From assembly GCA_933207985.1 (NCBI GenBank), contig OW240912.1, forward strand, positions 235,276,798-235,340,797: 64,000 bases of DNA. Direction: 5' to 3'. Shown here one piece after another: positions 58,507 to 64,000 of the stretch (the stretch's first letter is position 1; each line of letters opens with the position of its first letter). A model generated the notes under the pieces. That model was not told the DNA's origin. It searched no databases and saw only the letters and a program-made list of their open reading frames with translations. This stretch comes from Pelobates cultripes (Eukaryota; Chordata; Amphibia; Anura; Pelobatidae). The position numbers were made by a program, and so were the translations under genes.

Positions 58507-59015
58507 GAGCTAACTTCACCCAGATAAGCCAATTACTGGGTTTATCGTTATCTACAACCACTTGGGGAGCATACCTGAAGGATTAGGAAGAATGGCAGCA
58601 GTTTATGCTTAACTTAAAAAGGGACACTACTGATCCCACTATACAGGATGCAATTCAATATGTGATTACAAAAATTCAGGCCGGTGAATCCAAGTTTTCT
58701 TTTAAAAGAGCCCTATAAGGCATTTCCTTTTTCCTTAAAGTATTGGGGAAGAAGTCTGTGTTTAAGGAATTCATTATTCAGCAAATGTTAAACGGGACCT
58801 GGAAAAAGAAAGCGCCAGTCCATGATGACAGGTCCCCTAACTATTGGGTGATTTGGTAAAGAATTTGAGCTGCGTTTGTAAAGATGCATTTGAGACCTAA
58901 CTTTTTACTACTGCTTTTACTTTAGCATTTTTCAGAGCTTTCAGAATTAGTGAATTAGTTTCTGGTAGCAAGTCTTGCCATTCAGGTATCCAGTTTAAGG
59001 ACATTTATTTACAAA
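58507..59015 (+). pseudogene. Ngaro tyrosine recombinase, N-terminal part only
   Basis: One frame with stops TAG (about 58585) and TAA (about 58718) carries the arm-like start: LGLSLSTTTWGAYLKD, EEWQQFMLNL, KAPVHDDRSPNYW. A shift later LFTTAFTLAFFRAFRISELV (58900-58960) is the box with the first catalytic Arg. The HxxR box and Tyr are not found; the sequence runs straight into the hydrolase-like frame, which suggests an internal deletion near 59010. Confidence 0.7.
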
Positions 59016-59440
59016 ATGAATTTTGGTCTATTAAGAGACGATGTTTTTCAAATCTTACAAGACTGTGTTGGCCAAATTCCTTGGCCACATGTTATTATTT
59101 TTCATTATGTTGTTAATTATGTGGGCCGGGTTAAGTCAGTAGTTTTGTTTCATCAGTTTAAGGATGATGTGCTTCATTTTAAGCAAATGTTCCCTGACTC
59201 ACTAATTATTTGGTCTGAAATAGTCCCAAGGTTTGGTTTGCGCAATGCTAAGCTTAAAGCATTAGAGAGAGTTAGGGGCAAGCTTAATAAAGCCATGGAG
59301 AAATTTATGCATCAGTCGGTGGTTTTTCTTTTCGCCATGTTGACATTGAAGGGTAGTGCGATATATAAGGGATGGTATTCACTTATCTGATGTTGGGTTG
59401 GATATTTTTAATAACGATTTGCAGTGCATGATTGATAAGG
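59016..59440 (+). pseudogene. SGNH-hydrolase-like domain of a Ngaro element
   Basis: Frame 59016-59390 reads VIIFHYVVNYVGRVKS in place of the usual IIHxGGNDxG block, then FKQMFPDSLIIWSEIVPRF, ERVRGKLNKAMEKFM, and after a shift a GIHLSDVGLDIF-like end (59380-59410) that supplies the Asp-x-x-His block. Such an extra hydrolase ORF behind the recombinase is known in vertebrate Ngaro elements. GGN has become VVN, so the catalytic site is probably lost. Confidence 0.65.
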
Positions 59441-59492
59441 TCGTGGTCTGGCAGGGTGGGCTGCAGCATTAGTTGCATGCTGCAGCGTGTGG

Positions 59493-59852
59493 GGTTGAGG
59501 TAACCTGCCTAATTTAAAGGGGGGGAGGGGTGGACAAGCTGAGTTTCGTAATCATTTGGTTTAAGTTCTGGCTAATAGGGCGGACCTCTGGTGAGTTATG
59601 TGTTAAATCTCTGGGGGTTTAAAGACAGGAGATGTTTGGTTAATTCTCTGGGGGTTTAAAAACCAGAGATGTTTGGCTATAAAGTTAATAAGTGATGTTT
59701 GTATTATTTGTAAACTAAATAAAAGACCACGGCCTTTTCAGCACACATCTGAGTCTGTGTTTTATTTATTGTGTTTATGTGCCTTATTATGTTATGCATT
59801 ACTTGCTGTTATTATGTGTCAGTCTGAATTAACCCCTGCTGAGCACAAGAAG
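59493..59852 (+). repeat. Ngaro B1 repeat
   Basis: Direct repeat of 60173-60532 with few differences. Contains TCTGGGGGTTTAAA twice, and AATAAAAGACC, a possible polyadenylation signal. Confidence 0.9.
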
Positions 59853-60172
59853 GTACCTAGTCAATCGACCGGGTACACATGTGCGTTACAGGGTTATTCA
59901 GGGGTCAAGTTGCGGTGCGAATGGCTGTAGTCGCGAGGCCATTCAGCAATGGCCGTTGCAGTGCCCTTGTGAGTGGTCCAGACAGGGGTCCGCGCGGACA
60001 GTGCTTTGTTTGGAGCGCTTGTCCGCAAGGGTACTCTGAAGCGGGAAAAACTGGTATTTAAGGAATCCTGATGTGAGATTTTGGCGCCAGAAGAAAGAAG
60101 AAATTACCCAACTGTGGAGCTGTTTTTCCCCGCCCTCCCTCCCTATATTCAACTGTTGTGGTCTTTTATTGA
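59853..60172 (+). repeat. Ngaro A2 repeat and junction
   Basis: 59853-60062 repeats A1. The stretch 60063-60172, beginning with a TTTTGGCGCCAGAAG block, is unique between A2 and B2 and differs from what follows A1. Confidence 0.85.
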
Positions 60173-60532
60173 GGTTGAGGTCACCTGCCTAATTTAAAGG
60201 GAGGCTGGGGGGGTGGACTAGCTGAGTTTTATTATCATTTGGTTTAAGTTCTGGCTAACAGGGCGGAACTCTGGTGAGTTATGTGTTAAATCTCTGGGGG
60301 TTTAAAGACTGGAGATGTTTGGTTAATTCTCTGGGGGTTTAAAAACCGGAGAGGTTTGGCTATAAAGTTAATAAGTGATGTTTGTATTATTTGTAAACTA
60401 AATAAAAGACCACGGCCTTTTCAGCACACATCTTAGTCTGTGTTTTATTTATTGTGTTTATGTGCCTTATTATGTTATGCATTACTTGCTATTATTATGT
60501 GTCAGTCTGAATTAACCCCTGCTGAGCACAAG
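60173..60532 (+). repeat. Ngaro B2 repeat
   Basis: Right terminal repeat ending CTGCTGAGCACAAGAG, nearly identical to B1. High B1/B2 identity suggests that the element is younger than the DIRS remnants, or that the repeats have been homogenised. Confidence 0.9.
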
Positions 60533-61514
60533 AGCTTATCTTCTCCAGGTGGCGATGTACACATGCTAGAGATTGTCCACAGGAAATGGCAAAACTCCTA
60601 GAGTTCAAAGCAAACGTGAAAGGATGCCAGGATAGCTCCTATGCAACCCTCTAGGAATATTAAGAAGGAAATAGACATAGCCCTTCCTGCTGCAGACATT
60701 AAAATCCAATGCTTAAAACCATTGTAGCAGCTTCAGATATAAACTGAAATTTGGCCCAGTTATTCCTGCCCAAGCAGACTGTTTACTAGAACCTTCAGAG
60801 AAAGAATTGGATGTAGTTTCTCTGGTAAAACAATGTTAAAAATACTGGGGTGAGACAAAAATAACAATTATGAAAGGCAAACTTTCATCCCTGCCTGACC
60901 CCTAAGGACAGGAAAAAATACTGAGGTGGACTGGAAGGGGGTTATTTAGAATTTCCTGTCCTGATAACCTAGAGGCAGAGTTAACCCATTAGTGATGCTG
61001 TAATTTTTTTAAATAAACATATATGGCAATTGAGCAATTTCCCATGATTCCATGTGCATGCACTCATTAAATATGCAACTTGAGCTTGCAAATGTTTTGA
61101 CTGAATTAAAATCTGCTATAAATTGCTGTTATTCATATATGTCATATTTCAAGTCAGTTTCGAATATTATTAACACAAGTAATATGTGAAATATCAGCTT
61201 GTATGTGCCTGAATATGAATTTGTGATAAAACATGATACTACTGTACTCTTGTAAGTAAAGGTTGACTAAGCACCATAACCACTACAGCTCATTGATGCG
61301 GTTGTAGTGGAAATAGCCTATGGTTTCCATCCCACTTTTTTTTTTGTTTAGACTGCACTCTCCGTCTCCTACATGACAATTCAGAACTGTTAATGTATCA
61401 GTATATCTGAGACTGTAGAGGGAAATGTCTTTTGGACAATTTTTGCTTTTGTTTTTATATTTCTTTATCAAACTGCTCCCGCTGGACAATGGATTTACAA
61501 AAACAACAACAAAA
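60533..61514. other. unassigned DNA
   Basis: No gene recognised. TAAGCACCATAACCACTACAGC near 61268, followed by its partly inverted TGCGGTTGTAGTGG, is a MITE-like remnant. Confidence 0.45.
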
Positions 61515-61556
61515 AGATAGATAGATAGATAGATAGATCGATAGATAGATAGATAG
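61515..61556. repeat. GATA microsatellite
   Basis: About ten GATA units with one GATC variant. Confidence 0.95.
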
Positions 61557-61715
61557 ACTCTATAGACTGTAAGCTTCTTTGAGCAGGGTCCTCTTCAACC
61601 TATCGTTTCTGTAAGTTTTCTTGTAATTGTCCTACTTATAGTTGAATCCCCCCTCTTATAATAATGTAAAGCGCTACAGAATCTGTTGGCGCTATATAAA
61701 TGTCAATAATAATAA
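61557..61715 (+). mobile_element. LINE 3' end fragment
   Basis: GTAAGCTTCTTTGAGCAGGG, TAAAGCGCTACAGAATCTGT, TGGCGCTATATAAATG, ending in AATAAT repeats: same 3' UTR type as 46480-46632. Confidence 0.75.
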
Positions 61716-62657
61716 CAGAATGTTTCACTTCAGATTGAGATACTTGGTCTGTGCACACAACAGCAAAAGACCCAAACAGCTACGATGAAAAAGTAGATAA
61801 CAGCAGAATTTTCCAAGTATGCTATTTTAAGACAAATTTTGCAATTCAGTTGTAATTTCAACAGAATCCCCTGTTTAGTGATTGAACACCAAAATAAAAG
61901 AAGCATAGATACAGTAAAAGAAATCCAAATGTAAAACATTCTATATATTCTAGATGAATATGTTATATTATATATGCTGAGTGAATTCTAGATGTAAGAT
62001 GATTTCTTCTAGGTTGTGTTTTGTATCTATTTTTTTTTCTGTTGGTGGTGCTGCGAACACCCATGATTCAGAATGCTGTTGAAAAAAAGATAATTAAAAT
62101 TCCTTCTGAGTTTTTAATGACCATTTTTCTAAATTTTCCATGATTAACTAAATAAATGCCAAAAAAGCAACCCACACTATAGCAGCTATACATGATTGAT
62201 TTCCTATTTATTTGCTGCTTCGCAAGAGAGGATGAATAAGATGTCTCTATAATGCTAAATTACTCAGGTCCCTCATTATTTCTGTACCAACTTAATTTCA
62301 CGCATTGCCAAGAGCTAAGAAAGTTAATTATATTTATCTGGTTTATCTGGTGTCAGTGACCTGAATTCCAAAATTTCCAAAAGCCTCTTTCTACTATGTT
62401 TCTCACCTGAATCTGAATGTTACCCCTTTAAAAAATACTAGTGTAATATCTATGTCATATTTTAGATTGTTTAATATCCATTTCTGTTAGAGAAGGTTCC
62501 CTGTCTCCTTGAGCTTTAAATAAGACTGATTAGTATAACACCAGAGGGGGATTAACCATAAGATGATTTCATACAGCCACCTGAGAGCGCAAAGGTTAAG
62601 CAGGAGCCCCAGAAATATGAAATGACCTGGCCTCATACACCATCTCTATGTCAAGAA
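61716..62657. other. no recognised feature
   Basis: A+T-rich noncoding DNA. Confidence 0.5.
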
Positions 62658-63064
62658 TTAAAGGGACACTGTAGGCACCCAGACCACTCCAACTAATTGA
62701 AGTGGTCTGGGTGCTGTGACCCTTTTGCACTTAGTGCTGCAATGTAAAACACTGTAGTTCCAGAGAACTGCAATGTTTATATTGCAGCTCTAAGTCTGCC
62801 CTCAGTGGCTGTCTCCCAAACAGCCAATAGAGGGCTTCCGGAATCCAAACTGATTTTTGGTGCGTTATCTGACGCTGGACGTCATCACGGACCTCCAGCA
62901 TCAGATTTTCCCCATAGGAAAGCATTGAATAGGATAATGCTTTCCTATGGGAAGGTCTAATGCGCGCTCGGCCATTGCCGCACATGCGCATTAGGTCTCC
63001 CCGCTGGCTGATGTCTCCCCCACCAGCTGACTTTGTTTTCCTGGCACTATATGATCCCTTTTAA
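62658..63064. mobile_element. TTAA MITE, 407 bp
   Basis: TTAAAGGGACACTGTAGGCACC at the left, CCTGGCACTATATGATCCCTTTTAA at the right; the CCCAGACCACT palindrome and GGAAAGCATT pair identify the 4550-4937 family. Confidence 0.85.
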
Positions 63065-63392
63065 GGGGGAGGGGGCAGCAGTTTCCTTTAAATAGGAAAG
63101 TAAAGAAACACTCTAACTTTATGTATAAATACATAAATGCATAATGCTCAAGTTTTGTATTGACAGTCTAATTAGTGCCCCCCTCCCACCATATCTGTTA
63201 TGAGTTGGTTTACCTGTGGTCCAGTTACAATAGGGTATGTGACTGGCACCTGGGAGAGTGCAAACTTGTCACTATTTTCATAAAATAAGCACATTTATCA
63301 TGTGACAAGGTTACACTCTCCCAGGTAACAATCAATTTGCTGTTTTTCTTGGAAACTGCACTTTTAACAATTGAAAAAGAGTAGACACATTT

Positions 63393-63935
63393 TTAAAGTA
63401 ACACTATAGTGTTTGGAATACAAATGTATATTCCTAACGCTATAATGCCCTAGTTAGTGTTTAGGTGACTAGACCCCACCTGCAAGGACACAAAAAGTAT
63501 TTTACTTACCTTTTCTTCCTCGTAGTGCTGGTCTTCGGTGTGCAGTTCCGCCTCTTTGGCTGTGATCATCGAGATTAATTATCTCAACCAGCCCAATGCT
63601 TTCCCATAGTAAAACATTGGGAGGTTAGTTAACTGACATAGCATGGGAAAGCCTGTGTAACGCTTTAAAGCCCTCCATGGTTGAAGATAGATTAATTCTT
63701 TTTTGTTGCGGGCACGTTTTTAATTTAAATTTTTTTTTTTTACATGAGAAATCATATTTTTATTTTATCTCTTTTGGGGAAGAAGAGAAGAATAATCAGA
63801 AGAAAGAAGATTTCTGATGGCAATAATTTTTGTTTTCACATGTGTTAGTTTTATTATAGATTTATTACATGCGCAGCTGTTTTTATTTATTTATTTACTT
63901 TTTTAATGTGTAGATGGGTAGCAAGTGCTGGTAGG
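63393..63935. mobile_element. TTAA element left end and hairpin-arm copy
   Basis: TTAAAGTAACACTATAGTG at 63393 resembles the end at 13683. Downstream, 63660-63830 is a diverged copy of the arm at 7510-7646 (GTTGAAGATAGATTAATTC, a T-run, GGGGAAGAAGAGAAGAATAA, GAAAGAAGATTTCTGATGG). The right end is not seen. Confidence 0.5.
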
Positions 63936-64000
63936 CAGTGGCGTACTAAGGGGGGCACGGAGGGGGCGGTCCACCCCGGGTGCCACCAGGGTCCGGGGTG
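63936..64000 (+). mobile_element. hAT-like element, left end, cut by window edge
   Basis: CAGTGGCGTACTAAGGGGGG begins a terminus of the type inferred at 44101-45307; continues beyond the window. Confidence 0.65.

Larger units (their letters stand above)
53765..60532 (+). mobile_element. Ngaro-type tyrosine-recombinase retrotransposon, nested and broken
   Basis: Split direct repeats in the order A1 (53765-53975), coding region, B1 (59493-59852), A2 (59853-60062), B2 (60173-60532), which is the signature of Ngaro elements. A1 and A2 share TCAATCGAC, GGGGTCAAGTTGCGG, CCAGACAGGGGTCCGCG and GCGGGAAAAACTGGTATTTA; B1 and B2 are nearly identical. Coding order: RT, RNase H, tyrosine recombinase (partial), SGNH-hydrolase-like. 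No gag-like ORF is seen between A1 and RT. Two later insertions (54713-55908 and 56247-57815) split the RT region. Orientation plus. Confidence 0.85.

Overview
The window looks like vertebrate, most likely anuran (frog or toad), nuclear DNA made almost entirely of transposable elements. Reasons: no dense gene packing; one spliced gene of a vertebrate-type family; CR1/L2-group LINEs; tyrosine-recombinase retrotransposons (Ngaro and DIRS types), Penelope-like remains and solo LTRs; and dozens of TTAA- and 8-bp-duplicating DNA transposon derivatives whose termini (for example the type beginning TTAAAGGGACACTATAG) are, from general knowledge, abundant in frog genomes. I cannot name the species. 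One assembly gap (N) lies at 25880-26303. I see no tRNA, rRNA or CRISPR.

Layout. 1-1723 holds most of a frameshifted DDE transposase gene resembling Kolobok-type (TTAA-targeting) transposases. 3817-5139 (minus) holds the best gene of the window: a three-coding-exon, 199-residue protein carrying the cysteine-rich C-terminal domain known from the P2X7 receptor, without the channel; its introns have been filled by a TTAA MITE and probably by a 15 x 48 bp minisatellite. 6.4-8.6 kb and 25.2-26.9 kb are two copies of a hairpin-rich, TTAA-flanked non-autonomous element. 9.7-18.4 kb contains a pyrimidine-rich repeat element, Penelope-like fragments (a GIY-YIG endonuclease remnant and hammerhead-like RNA motifs) and MITEs. 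19.8-25.2 kb has solo LTRs and LTR pieces. 28.6-30.4 kb is a decayed CR1/L2-group LINE. 32.1-34.6 kb is a 76-bp tandem array split by a 2.1-kb hAT-like element filled with a minisatellite. 35.4-37.0 kb and 50.5-53.5 kb are DIRS-type remains (minus). 37.7-38.3 kb is a solo LTR. 43.5-45.3 kb has a LINE fragment split by a fold-back MITE, then a hAT-like repeat. 47.9-49.8 kb is another repeat-filled element.

53.8-60.5 kb is the clearest large element: a Ngaro-type retrotransposon (+) with split direct repeats A1-ORFs-B1-A2-B2, encoding reverse transcriptase, RNase H, part of a tyrosine recombinase and an SGNH-hydrolase-like domain. It is broken by a 1.2-kb retroposed insert (17-bp target duplication) and by a 1.6-kb hAT-like element (8-bp target duplication) that itself carries a retrotransposon gag-like fragment.

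Apart from the P2X7-domain gene there is little sign of host genes. The ordered nesting of insertions gives a readable history, and many insertions share TTAA target duplications, consistent with mobilisation by transposases of the kind encoded at the left edge. All identifications are by eye from motifs; no database search was run.
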